Shown here piece by piece: positions 25,482 through 33,225 of a stretch of DNA of 33,225 nt. The position numbers and the translations under genes are program-made. The first letter of the stretch is position 1; each line of letters starts with the position of its first letter. The notes under the pieces were generated by a model. The model worked only from the letters and a program-made list of their open reading frames with translations. It did no database searches and was not told the origin of the DNA. This DNA is from Ohtaekwangia sp966211525. GTDB lineage: Bacteria; Bacteroidota; Bacteroidia; Cytophagales; Cyclobacteriaceae. The DNA lies in the NCBI GenBank assembly GCA_966211525.1, contig CBIHOZ010000068.1:1-33225 (forward strand). Reading direction: 5' to 3'.

Positions 25482-25537
25482 TCAGCGCAATGTTAATATA
25501 TAGTATACCAATGTTGCAACGACACTGCGCTGATATA
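25478..25537. repeat. 12-bp perfect inverted repeat in the SRPBCC 3' region
   Basis: TATATCAGCGCA (25478-25489) and TGCGCTGATATA (25526-25537) are exact complements separated by 36 bases that contain two CAATGTT copies. It lies just after the SRPBCC stop (25544), so it may act as its 3' structure or as a divergent regulatory site for the M57 gene. There is no T-run. Confidence 0.5.
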
Positions 25538-25543
25538 CCTATA

Positions 25544-25996
25544 TTATTGCTGTTCAACAAGAGCTTTGATCTGCTCCAATATACCTGCCCAACCACCTTC
25601 CTGCTGGGCATCCTGAAATCGCTTTTCGCCATCGGCAACTTTTGCAAAATCTCCCTGCGTTACAATCAAATGTGTTTTACCGTTTTCTTCTTTTAATGTA
25701 TAGGTAACTGTGGCGTAGTTCTCCGGTATATCTTTCGTTGTCGAGTTCGGATCAAATGTAGTATAGGCCAGATATTTACCTTCTTGTATCGCGACAACAT
25801 TCCCTTTCACAGCAACTAACTCTTTGCCATCGAAAACTCCTTTCCATACCATCGGACTTCCCGGTTTCCAGTCTGTTACCGGTTCACATCCAAACATATA
25901 CTTTTTGGTTTGCAGCGGATTGGTGAGCGCGTTCCACACGACCGATGCCGGAGCATTAATCGTGATGTCGTTTTTAATGATGAGTTGTTTGTCCAT
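25544..25996 (-). CDS. SRPBCC / AHSA1-like (activator of Hsp90 ATPase homologue) domain protein
   Basis: Cytoplasmic START-like (SRPBCC) protein of about 150 residues with a predicted hydrophobic ligand pocket. The start at 25996 gives MDKQLIIKNDITINAPASVV, the usual opening of the family (beta strand, then INAPASVVWNALTNP and helix); in-frame ATGs at 26002 and 26047 are also possible but add residues not expected in the fold. The rest fits AHSA1: WKPGSPMVWKG, VVAIQEGKYLAYTTFDPNS, then a C-terminal helix GGWAGILEQIKALVEQ. Such proteins are common single genes of unknown ligand in soil and marine Bacteroidota. It is divergent from the secreted hydrolase at 26252, with 255 bases between starts; no operon partner is seen. 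Confidence 0.88.
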   Translation of the reverse strand: MDKQLIIKNDITINAPASVVWNALTNPLQTKKYMFGCEPVTDWKPGSPMVWKGVFDGKELVAVKGNVVAIQEGKYLAYTTFDPNSTTKDIPENYATVTYTLKEENGKTHLIVTQGDFAKVADGEKRFQDAQQEGGWAGILEQIKALVEQQ

Positions 25997-26251
25997 AACC
26001 ATACGTGTTTCTTGTTTTAATTCAATAATTTTAAGACCACAAATCAAGTCATCGGTATTGACAATAGTATGTCAGCAGGGATCGGGCCATCCCGAATTAT
26101 TGGGATGAAAAGTGTACAAAAACAACGGTACACGACAAACGGAAAACGAAATGCCTGTCGGAACGTTTTTATTCCATCAGTGTAAATCATCCGTGGAACT
26201 TCCTGCATTGGTAAGATTTTCGCGATCCATGTTTAATCATTTAACCCGAAT

Positions 26252-28708
26252 ATGTATAAGCATTTTACACTTACTTTTTTTATCTGTTTCTGTTTCGCAG
26301 TCTCATTTGCGCAGGAAACCCATCGCTTCACCAAAGGACTGGTGGCGGGGCCTGTGCATCAGTACGGTCGCGAAGCACTCGTAAAAGACCTGTTAGCCCA
26401 CCAGTTGTATACCGGTACATTTAAGACTCCGGTAGCTGGTGAGACATTGCTGACGGATGACAAAGGGCAGGCCATCACCTGGAAATCACTGGACGTTGAT
26501 ACCGCGGGCCTCTTTAAAAATGAAATGTTGTCTAACGGATATATATACCTTACGTATGAAGCCAAGCAGGAGCAATCGGCCTTGCTTCACGTTAAAGGAC
26601 ATAACATGGTATTTGTAAACGGGGCACCGCATGCCGGAGATATATACTGGCACGGCTACTTATATATACCGGTAAAGCTGAAGAAAGGAACAAATGAATT
26701 TCTGGTACGCTGCTCACGTTGGGCACGCTGGCAAGGTGTAAGTACGGAGCTGTTGTTCCCCGGTAAACCTGCTACGCTGAACACAGAGGATCCAACGTTA
26801 CCACATGTCGTTTTGAACAACACATCCGAAGAACTCTGGGGCGCGGTAGTCGTGATCAATACGACTGATAAAGCACTGACCAATCTGTCAATCAAAAGTA
26901 CATTGCAAGGTAAAGAGTATACTACGAGTTTACCGGCAGTACCTCCGTTGACATCCCGCAAGGTTGGCTTCCGTATTAATGCTACCGGCATATCGCAAAA
27001 GAACAGCTATACCTGTGCATTGAAACTATCGCAGAAGGGAAATATACTTGATGAAAAGTCCGTTACAATTGATGCTGTCAATCCGGATGAACATCACAGC
27101 CGGACATTTATCAGTGCCATTGACGGAAGCGTTCAGTACTATGGTGTAGCGCCACAAAGCAAACCGGATGGTAAACAACCTGCGTTGTTCTTATCGGTAC
27201 ACGGAGCAGGCGTTGAAGCTATCGGACAGGCACGCGCTTACCAACCTAAAGACTGGGGTGTATTGGTAGCGCCCACCAACAGACGTCCACGTGGTTTTAA
27301 CTGGGAAGACTGGGGAAGACTCGATGCGCTTGAAGTACTTGCTATTGCAAAGAAGAACTATAATCCGGATCCTCAGCATATATACCTTACGGGACACTCG
27401 ATGGGTGGACATGGTACATGGTATCTTGGTGCAACGTATCCGGGTAAGTGGGCAGCTATAGCGCCTTGCGCAGGATATCCTACCTTAACCGGGTATGGTT
27501 CTGCTGACGGAAAGATTCCGGGACAAGGTGCATCACCGGCTGAGAACATGCTATTGCAGGCAAGCAACCCGAGCAACATCATTGAGCTGGCACAGAACTA
27601 TAAGACAGCCGGTATATATATACATCACGGAGACAGCGATCGCGTAGTGTCCGTTGATTACGCCAGACAAATGCGTGAGCTGTTAGGAAAGTTTCATAAA
27701 GACTTCAGTTATTACGAATATCCGGGTGGTTCACACTGGTTCGGGAATGAGAGTGTGGATTGGAAACCGATCTTCGATTATTTCAAGTGGCACACCATCC
27801 CCGCAGACAGTGCAATGAACTTGGTTGATTTCTCAACCGCGAGCACGTCAATATCATCACAATTTCATTGGGTGTCGGTACTGCAGCAACAGCAGTCGTA
27901 TAAATATAGTCGCATACAGCTGAAACGTGATAAGAAGAAAGGCAGCATTACGGGAACAACGGATAATATAGCAGCCCTTTCATTTTCCCTGAAAGACTTC
28001 GCTCCGAATACAACAGTGCAAATAACATTGGACAAACTGGATCCTGTCAAGTATACTGTTAAATCGACCGATGATATCGTTTATCTGTATAAGGACACCC
28101 ATTGGAAAGTAGGGCAGAAGCCTTTAGCAAAACAGAAGGGTATAAATCGCAATGGTTCGTTTAAAGAGGCCTTCAACTACAGAATGGTGTTTGTATATAG
28201 TACAGCCGGCACGAAAGCGGAAAACGAATGGTCTTACAATAAAGCACGTTACGATGCAGAAGTATGGTACTATCGTGGAAACGGAGCCGTTGATATTATA
28301 GCAGATAAAGAATTTACACCGGGCGCATACCGCGACCGTGGTGTGATCATCTACGGTAATGCAACAACCAACACCGCCTGGAAGAAAGTATTGGCAGATT
28401 GTCCAATCAACGTTCAGCGCGGAAGTATAAAAGTAGGAGCGAAGACTTATACCGGCGACAACCTCGCTGCGTATTTCACGTGGCCGCGTGCAGACAGTGA
28501 TATAGCATCCGTTGGTGTGATCACCGGAACAGGCTTACCAGGACTCCAGGCTACGGAAGCAAATCAATACTTTGCTGCCGGCAGCGGTTTCCCTGATTAC
28601 CTCATCTTTACAGCCGACATGCTAAAAGACGGAGCCAAAGCCATTAAACTCACCGGCTTCTACGGCAATGACTGGACCCTCGAAAAAGGACAACAGGTAG
28701 GAAACTAA
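26252..28708 (+). CDS. Secreted S9-like serine hydrolase (prolyl-oligopeptidase/esterase type)
   Basis: Exported alpha/beta-hydrolase, 818 residues. ATG 26252 opens a Sec signal peptide (MYKHFTLTFFICFCFAVSFA, cleavage near AQ). Residues about 25-290 are beta-rich and non-catalytic. The catalytic domain has the nucleophile elbow GHSMGGHGTW (S383), the acid in HHGDSDRVVS (D463) and the base in PGGSHWFG (H495), a complete triad in proper order; the VHGAG segment near 320 is a likely oxyanion strand. About 300 residues after the triad form an additional beta-type domain. Substrates for this large two-sided layout could be peptides or acylated polysaccharides; sequence alone does not decide. It is monocistronic, followed by a repeat-rich gap with a long hairpin. 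No clear promoter box was found upstream. Confidence 0.88.
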   Translation: MYKHFTLTFFICFCFAVSFAQETHRFTKGLVAGPVHQYGREALVKDLLAHQLYTGTFKTPVAGETLLTDDKGQAITWKSLDVDTAGLFKNEMLSNGYIYLTYEAKQEQSALLHVKGHNMVFVNGAPHAGDIYWHGYLYIPVKLKKGTNEFLVRCSRWARWQGVSTELLFPGKPATLNTEDPTLPHVVLNNTSEELWGAVVVINTTDKALTNLSIKSTLQGKEYTTSLPAVPPLTSRKVGFRINATGISQKNSYTCALKLSQKGNILDEKSVTIDAVNPDEHHSRTFISAIDGSVQYYGVAPQSKPDGKQPALFLSVHGAGVEAIGQARAYQPKDWGVLVAPTNRRPRGFNWEDWGRLDALEVLAIAKKNYNPDPQHIYLTGHSMGGHGTWYLGATYPGKWAAIAPCAGYPTLTGYGSADGKIPGQGASPAENMLLQASNPSNIIELAQNYKTAGIYIHHGDSDRVVSVDYARQMRELLGKFHKDFSYYEYPGGSHWFGNESVDWKPIFDYFKWHTIPADSAMNLVDFSTASTSISSQFHWVSVLQQQQSYKYSRIQLKRDKKKGSITGTTDNIAALSFSLKDFAPNTTVQITLDKLDPVKYTVKSTDDIVYLYKDTHWKVGQKPLAKQKGINRNGSFKEAFNYRMVFVYSTAGTKAENEWSYNKARYDAEVWYYRGNGAVDIIADKEFTPGAYRDRGVIIYGNATTNTAWKKVLADCPINVQRGSIKVGAKTYTGDNLAAYFTWPRADSDIASVGVITGTGLPGLQATEANQYFAAGSGFPDYLIFTADMLKDGAKAIKLTGFYGNDWTLEKGQQVGN

Positions 28709-28728
28709 TTCCTGTCATATATATACAC

Positions 28729-28770
28729 GCGCGCTCGAAGTAACGTTAACCAACGTCATCTCGAGCGTGC
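28729..28770. repeat. Long imperfect hairpin after the serine hydrolase gene
   Basis: Bases 28729-28747 pair with 28752-28770 (17 of 19 positions including two G-U pairs) around a 4-base loop. The right arm is the head (AACGTCATCTCGAGCGTGC) of the direct repeat that follows; the left arm is an inverted copy of that head. It may serve as a terminator, though only a short T-run follows. Confidence 0.6.
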
Positions 28771-28829
28771 TGCTTTTGCTATAGGACACACTTTTCCCGC
28801 GAGAACCCCAAGGCCCAAACACTCCCTCC
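28752..28829 (+). repeat. Intergenic repeat unit, copy 1
   Basis: Begins AACGTCATCTCGAGCGTGC and ends AAACACTCCCTCC; about 80% identical by eye to the copy at 28875-28953. Shared blocks are TCGAGCGTGC, TCCCGCGAGAA and AAACACT. Confidence 0.75.
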
Positions 28830-28874
28830 GCGTGACGCTCAAACCCGTTGCCCAAGCGACCAACGTCACAATAC

Positions 28875-28953
28875 AACGTCATTTCGAGCGTGCCACTTTC
28901 CCTATGAAATACACTTCTCCCGCGAGAAACCCCGAGGCCAAAACACTTCCTCC
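28875..28953 (+). repeat. Intergenic repeat unit, copy 2
   Basis: Begins AACGTCATTTCGAGCGTGCC and ends AAACACTTCCTCC. The CGTCATTTCGAGCG head recalls a dispersed intergenic repeat type seen in many Bacteroidota genomes (general knowledge). Confidence 0.75.
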
Positions 28954-28980
28954 ATCTGGTGCCCGTCTCTTAAACTTTTA

Positions 28981-29081
28981 ACCACAAAGTACTTTTAATC
29001 ACAACCAAAATCAAACAACTCCGTACAAGGCTATAAGTAAACTTTGAATACCAAAGTACTTTTTAAACCACAAAACCAAAC
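28981..29081 (+). repeat. Duplicated AT-rich leader before the VIT-domain gene
   Basis: CCACAAAGTACTTTTAATCA followed by CAACCAAAATCAAAC (from 28982) and CCAAAGTACTTTTTAAACCA followed by CAAAACCAAAC (from 29051) are near-copies about 70 bases apart. The second copy ends at the ATG at 29083. This favours 29083 over the in-frame TTG at 29044 as the start, because the TTG extension would be encoded by the repeat. Confidence 0.6.
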
Positions 29082-29082
29082 T

Positions 29083-31644
29083 ATGGAAACCCTGCAGGAG
29101 CCTTACGTGCGAACAAACCATGCGTACAACACCACAAAACAACGGCCGCAAATACTTGCTTATACAATCGGCTATGCCTTACTGGCGTTGTCCTTTACAC
29201 TATATGTTCTTTTCACGGTTCTGGCGCTTGACGATGGAGAAACATTTACTTCGTTTATCGTTCATTATATGCTGGCGTTTTTCTATACCGCGATACTCAT
29301 TGCAGACGGTGCCTATGGTATCCGGAAAAGCTGGCGCAAAGCTAATATTCACAAAACTATAATCCTGCTTAACCTTTTCCTGATCAGTGCCTACTCGCTC
29401 AACCGAAACATTGTAGTATTCCAAGATTCAACGGACTGGCTATGTATATACCTTATCATCACTTGCCTGATTACACTCAGCTACCGCTTCTATCACAAAC
29501 TGCCGGCATGGATTAACAGGCTTCAGCATATTATCCTCGGCAGTGCCATCGTGCTCTATCTATATCTTGCGCTGTATGTAGTCCACGCATATGCCATTGG
29601 TACCATCGGCATATTACTGTTTGGAATTGGTATGCATATCTATGTCCCTGCAACGCTGTTGACCGCTTGCATCTTTCTGCTGATATATACGTGCGAAAAA
29701 AACAGATCTTTATACTACCCGGTAATCGTAGGCGCTTTGGCCACCATAGCGTATGCCTCGAGTTTTACTATTGAGTGGAGTAACCGTACAGAAAAGATCG
29801 ATCGCATCGCCAATCAATCGGTTATGTATAACAACATCGAGTTACCGGCATGGGTAGCCATTGCACAATCTGTTAAGAACGACTGGATAACAGAGCGCAT
29901 GCTCAAATCAGATCTTGTATATTCAACTCCCGCGCTGTGGGGCGATTGGGACCTTATGCCCGGCCAGGTTAACTGGAGCGAAACAAAAAAACATGATCCG
30001 CTGGTATATATAGCCAGCCGGTTCGCCAAGAATTCCCTATCACAGGAAGATCGCGTAAAAATTCTGCAGGCACTTGGTAATGGACGACACCAGGCACAAG
30101 AACGTCTGTGGTCGGGTGACAATCTCTCAACTTCGTATGTCCTGTCAGATGTTGATATATATACAGGTCTTCGTATTGCCTTTACAGAAAAGTATATCAA
30201 CATACGAAACAATGCAACACCCAATCGCTGGTGGGGCGATACGGAGGAAGCGATCTATACCTTTCAATTACCGGAAGGATCTGTGGTAACATCGCTTTCG
30301 CTTTGGATTAACGGGAAAGAAGAGAAAGGTATACTTACTTCAAAACAGAAAGCAACCGAGGCGTATAAGACAATTGTAGGAGTAGAGGCCCGCGACCCAT
30401 CCGTGATCCATTGGCAGGAAGGTAATACGGTTTCTGTACGCGTGTTCCCGTGTAACCGGGATGAAGAGCGCAAAGTAAAGATCGGCATCACTTCACCACT
30501 GACCGAAACCAATGGTAAAGTATACTATAACAATATAACCTTTCGCGGTCCGAATGCGTCAGATGCAACCGAAACCACGCGTGTGCGGTTCATTGGATCA
30601 CACGAAGGCATTGAATTACCAGACGGTTTTACAGTCGACAAGAACGGAGACTATATTTCCGAACATCGTTACGATCCTGATTTTTCATTGTCCTTTAAAG
30701 CACTTCCGCTCCCTGAAAATCACTTTACCTTCAACGGGTATACGTACTCACTGGCCAAGCACCAGCCACGGTTGGAGCTGGTCACGCTGAATACACTATA
30801 TCTTGATATCAACAAGACCTGGAGTCGCGAGGAGATTGAAGCGGTATCAAAGCTTATTCAACGCTACAAAGTATATACCTATACCGGTCAGGAAATGATA
30901 CAACTTACGGATGCCAACTGGAAGACTGTTACCGATGCATTACAAGAGCAAAACTTCTCGTTGTTCCCGTTTCATATTGTTAAAAACTATAAGACATCGC
31001 TTGTGATTACCAAAGGCGAAGAACTGTCTCCGCATTTAAAAGACTTCAAGGAAAGTATATTTGCCGAAAGCGTTCGTAAGCTCTTTGCTTCGGGGAAGAA
31101 GGTACGCGTGTTCAATGTAGGAAAGAGTACATCTACATACGTCAATACATTTCGTGAGCTTCGTGGACTTGTCTTTGCGGATGGGACAATGGCTGAACTC
31201 CTCGATCATCTCGCAGACCAGACTTTTCCGCTAACCGAAGAATCCGAAGAGAGTATCGTGTTGCATGCAGCGGATATGACGATCACTAAAGTTAAAGCCG
31301 AAAAATCTGTTGAGAACAATGCACCTGATCACCTCGCGCGATTGTATGCCTATAATAATATCATGCGAAAAGTCGGTACACACTATTTTAACGATGACTA
31401 TATAAACGAATCACTGGTAGATGAAGCCGCCACAGCGTATGTAGTATCACCGGTATCGAGTCTCATTGTACTGGAAACGCAAAAGGACTATGACCGCTTC
31501 GGCATTGCCGACAAAGAAGACAGTTTAAAGAACGCCTCTAAAGATTCATCGGGTGCTGTGCCTGAACCGCATGAATGGGCGTTGATCATCCTGTTCGCAT
31601 TCTTTGTAATATATACTATACGTCAGTCCAGACTAAGCTGGTAA
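29083..31644 (+). CDS. XrtN-system VIT-domain membrane protein with PEP-CTERM-like tail
   Basis: Dedicated substrate of exosortase N, 853 residues from ATG 29083. The N-terminal 230 residues contain about six hydrophobic membrane segments (first YALLALSFTLYVLFTVLAL). A VIT domain lies at about 384-490: YTFQLPEGSVVTSLSLWING, then a segment with EAYKTIVGVEARDPSVIHWQ and RVFPCNRDEERKVKI. A long soluble part follows, including a region related in layout to VWA-type folds. The C-terminus is a sorting signal: PEPHEW at 827-832, a hydrophobic helix ALIILFAFFVIYTI, and basic RQSRLSW. This tripartite form is what exosortases recognise. It stands 3 bases upstream of the exosortase gene. Known from the XrtN family definition: a VIT-domain protein is the usual single neighbouring target. 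The function of the sorted product is not established. Confidence 0.92.
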   Translation: METLQEPYVRTNHAYNTTKQRPQILAYTIGYALLALSFTLYVLFTVLALDDGETFTSFIVHYMLAFFYTAILIADGAYGIRKSWRKANIHKTIILLNLFLISAYSLNRNIVVFQDSTDWLCIYLIITCLITLSYRFYHKLPAWINRLQHIILGSAIVLYLYLALYVVHAYAIGTIGILLFGIGMHIYVPATLLTACIFLLIYTCEKNRSLYYPVIVGALATIAYASSFTIEWSNRTEKIDRIANQSVMYNNIELPAWVAIAQSVKNDWITERMLKSDLVYSTPALWGDWDLMPGQVNWSETKKHDPLVYIASRFAKNSLSQEDRVKILQALGNGRHQAQERLWSGDNLSTSYVLSDVDIYTGLRIAFTEKYINIRNNATPNRWWGDTEEAIYTFQLPEGSVVTSLSLWINGKEEKGILTSKQKATEAYKTIVGVEARDPSVIHWQEGNTVSVRVFPCNRDEERKVKIGITSPLTETNGKVYYNNITFRGPNASDATETTRVRFIGSHEGIELPDGFTVDKNGDYISEHRYDPDFSLSFKALPLPENHFTFNGYTYSLAKHQPRLELVTLNTLYLDINKTWSREEIEAVSKLIQRYKVYTYTGQEMIQLTDANWKTVTDALQEQNFSLFPFHIVKNYKTSLVITKGEELSPHLKDFKESIFAESVRKLFASGKKVRVFNVGKSTSTYVNTFRELRGLVFADGTMAELLDHLADQTFPLTEESEESIVLHAADMTITKVKAEKSVENNAPDHLARLYAYNNIMRKVGTHYFNDDYINESLVDEAATAYVVSPVSSLIVLETQKDYDRFGIADKEDSLKNASKDSSGAVPEPHEWALIILFAFFVIYTIRQSRLSW

Positions 31645-31647
31645 CAA

Positions 31648-33009
31648 ATGAGTGTACTGATAGCATACTGGCGGATCATTATGGTCTTGGGCCGTGAGCT
31701 GAGTTGGCTGATCGGCTGGGCTGGACTGGCAATAGCGGGAGGAGCTATTGCCTTTCCTCCCGAATTTCTCGCAGGGAGCAATGTGCTGATTGGATTCTGT
31801 CTCTTCCCGTTTGTACTGATCGTCAGCGGAAGACAACGGATAAACTATATATACCTGGCCGTTGTGTTTCTCCTCGGTATCGTAGCCTATAGCTATGCGG
31901 TGCGTACGTTTTACTTTCTGGCCTTGTTCTTTTTTATCCTGTTTCTGCTGGAGTTGCAATGGGGACAACTTGACCGACTGGTGTTATTCCTGCTTTTGTT
32001 TATGTCGCCCTTCATTCAGCAGATCATTGTTATCCTGGGGTTCCCGATTCGTTTACAACTGAGTGCCTGGGCGGGATACCTGCTTGAGCAGGTTGGTATG
32101 AATATACAGGTCGAGGGAAATGTAATGATCCTGAATGGTACTGCGTTCAGTGTCGACCAGGCGTGCATCGGGTTGAACATGCTGGCAACATCGTTGTTAA
32201 TGGGAGTGTTCCTGCTCGCGCATCAATATCGTACACGCAAATTGTCGCTTTCATTTTTACACTTGCTCATATTCTTCTTCATTGTATTTATACTGAATAT
32301 AGGCAGCAATCTCCTGCGCATTATGATACTGGTATTATTTCGGATCGGACCTGAACATGCTTTACACGAATGGATTGGTATAATTTGCATGCTCGTCTAT
32401 ATCGTAGTGCCGCTATATTTCACGGGCAAGCGGATCGTAGGCAAGTTTGGAAAGCCGCTCAAGCGCGATGAAGCAGATTCACCGGTGAGAATTACATTGC
32501 GGGGAAAAATTGCACTCACCGTCATTAGCATTCTGATAGTGATCGGCGGCATCGGTATACGGCATAGCCGATCCACTGTAACATTACCGCATATACATTT
32601 TCACCGGGAAGGTTTTGAGACAACACTACTCGAAGGTGGTGTCACCAAGGTATATAACAAAAACCTGTTGCTATACTTCAAGACTATTCCCGAGTTCTTT
32701 TCAGCGGAACATACACCGCTATTTTGCTGGAGAGGTACGGGCTATACATTCGGCAAAATTGAAAAGACAACCGTACAGGGACATGAAATCTATATCGGTC
32801 GCTTGCAAAAGACCGACAGCTACCTCTACACGGCATGGTGGTATAGCAATGGTACGTTGCACACAGTAGACCAGGTAACGTGGCGTCTGCACATGTTGAC
32901 GGGCAAACCTCGCTTCGTGCTGGTAAACGTTACGGCCAGTTCAGAAGATGTACTGCTGCAAGAATTGAATACGCTATTAAACCGGGAGAATCTATTTGTT
33001 AATCCGTAA
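31648..33009 (+). CDS. xrtN: Exosortase N (XrtN)
   Basis: Integral membrane transpeptidase-like cysteine protease that processes the PEP-CTERM-like protein encoded 3 bases upstream. It has 453 residues with about eight hydrophobic helices in the first 270. The catalytic residues are in the expected loops: C173 in SVDQACIGLNM, R224 in SNLLRIMIL, H240 in LHEWIG. A further membrane segment at about 282-302 is followed by about 150 residues on the outer face (HFHREGFETTLLEGGVTKVY and on to VNVTASSEDVLL) that occupy the place of the EpsI-like domain fused to many exosortases. ATG 31648 is close-coupled to the previous stop, so the pair is one operon, and the next gene starts 5 bases after the stop. 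Catalytic inference rests on family knowledge. There is no other PEP-CTERM protein in the window. Confidence 0.93.
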   Translation: MSVLIAYWRIIMVLGRELSWLIGWAGLAIAGGAIAFPPEFLAGSNVLIGFCLFPFVLIVSGRQRINYIYLAVVFLLGIVAYSYAVRTFYFLALFFFILFLLELQWGQLDRLVLFLLLFMSPFIQQIIVILGFPIRLQLSAWAGYLLEQVGMNIQVEGNVMILNGTAFSVDQACIGLNMLATSLLMGVFLLAHQYRTRKLSLSFLHLLIFFFIVFILNIGSNLLRIMILVLFRIGPEHALHEWIGIICMLVYIVVPLYFTGKRIVGKFGKPLKRDEADSPVRITLRGKIALTVISILIVIGGIGIRHSRSTVTLPHIHFHREGFETTLLEGGVTKVYNKNLLLYFKTIPEFFSAEHTPLFCWRGTGYTFGKIEKTTVQGHEIYIGRLQKTDSYLYTAWWYSNGTLHTVDQVTWRLHMLTGKPRFVLVNVTASSEDVLLQELNTLLNRENLFVNP

Positions 33010-33014
33010 TTACA

Positions 33015-33225
33015 ATGCAAGTTTCTGAATCCGAACACCTGAAAAAACGAATACGCCTGCTGATCAGGATATTTATAGGAGCACTGGTATTCAGTGGTCT
33101 CACGGCCTTTCCAATCGAGTGGGAATTGCGTATAGCCCACACGTGGATACAACAATGTGCCTGCGACAATGACGTAACGCGTTGGATCGAACGAGTCTAT
33201 ACGGGCGTTACAGCTACCAACGCCA
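33015..33225 (+). CDS. Small membrane protein, 3' end outside window
   Basis: Open from ATG 33015 to the window end (70 codons seen). It begins MQVSESEHLKKRIRLLIRIF, then IGALVFSGLTAFPIEWELRI. A basic N-terminal stretch is followed by one hydrophobic segment and an aromatic/charged periplasmic-looking part with a CxC (QQCACDND). The 'G.TAFP.E.EL' turn after the first helix recalls a Bacteroidota family of small inner-membrane proteins of unknown function; this is from memory and unverified. It starts 5 bases after the exosortase stop, so it may be the third gene of the XrtN operon. Confidence 0.7.
   Translation, partial: MQVSESEHLKKRIRLLIRIFIGALVFSGLTAFPIEWELRIAHTWIQQCACDNDVTRWIERVYTGVTATNA

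Larger units (their letters stand above)
28709..29082. other. 374-base intergenic region made largely of degenerate repeats
   Basis: It contains a long imperfect hairpin, two direct copies of a 78-79 base unit, and a duplicated AT-rich leader just before the VIT gene, each listed separately. No open frame here looks coding. The promoter of the exosortase pair should be in the last 150 bases; TAAACTTTGAA at about 29038-29048 is close to the Bacteroidota -7 box but with one extra spacer base. Confidence 0.6.

Noticed and set aside
26088..26107. CATCCC...GGGATG hairpin between the SRPBCC and hydrolase genes
   Set aside because: A 6-bp stem without a T-run and between divergent genes; too weak to call a terminator or operator.

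Overview
The window looks like a Bacteroidota chromosome, probably from a Cytophagales- or Chitinophagales-like organism. The evidence is a contractile injection system of the Bacteroidota type, a dedicated exosortase N with its VIT-domain substrate, DUF5648 repeats on a secreted metallopeptidase, Sec and lipoprotein signals typical of the phylum, and almost no Shine-Dalgarno sequences. G+C is in the mid 40s by eye. No rRNA, tRNA, IS element or CRISPR array was seen.

Bases 1-19997 are one same-strand block: the distal part of an extracellular contractile injection system (eCIS, Afp/PVC/AlgoCIS class). In order it holds a baseplate J-like protein cut by the window start, a second large baseplate protein, a CIS tape-measure-family protein and an AAA+ ATPase. 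Five tandem proteins with the eCIS-associated DUF4157 domain follow. These five share a nearly identical N-terminal module of about 190 residues and then diverge completely: a zinc metalloprotease with a beta-rich tail, an Asp-zincin (M35-like) metalloprotease, two OmpA-like proteins (one with a 12-cysteine segment) and an M14 carboxypeptidase-like enzyme. The likely reading is a combinatorial cargo/effector arsenal on a common loading module. Sheath, tube, spike and small baseplate genes should lie upstream of base 1. The ATPase reading frame is broken by an in-frame TAG at codon 22, which may mean the machine is decaying here or that there is a sequence error.

Bases 19998-23285 hold an unannotated 39-residue membrane protein on the minus strand, a 409-base gap ending in a strong terminator, and an IorA/IorB-type molybdenum hydroxylase pair with a Tat signal. 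Bases 23286-25996 are minus strand: a secreted YHS-domain protein, a cluster of CGCAGA-type intergenic repeats, an M57 (HEIGH) lipoprotein metallopeptidase and an SRPBCC/AHSA1 protein. A secreted serine hydrolase follows on the plus strand (26252-28708).

Bases 28709-33225 begin with an intergenic region of degenerate direct and inverted repeats. It is followed by the exosortase N pair (VIT-domain substrate with a PEP-CTERM-like tail, then XrtN) and the start of a small membrane protein that runs off the window.
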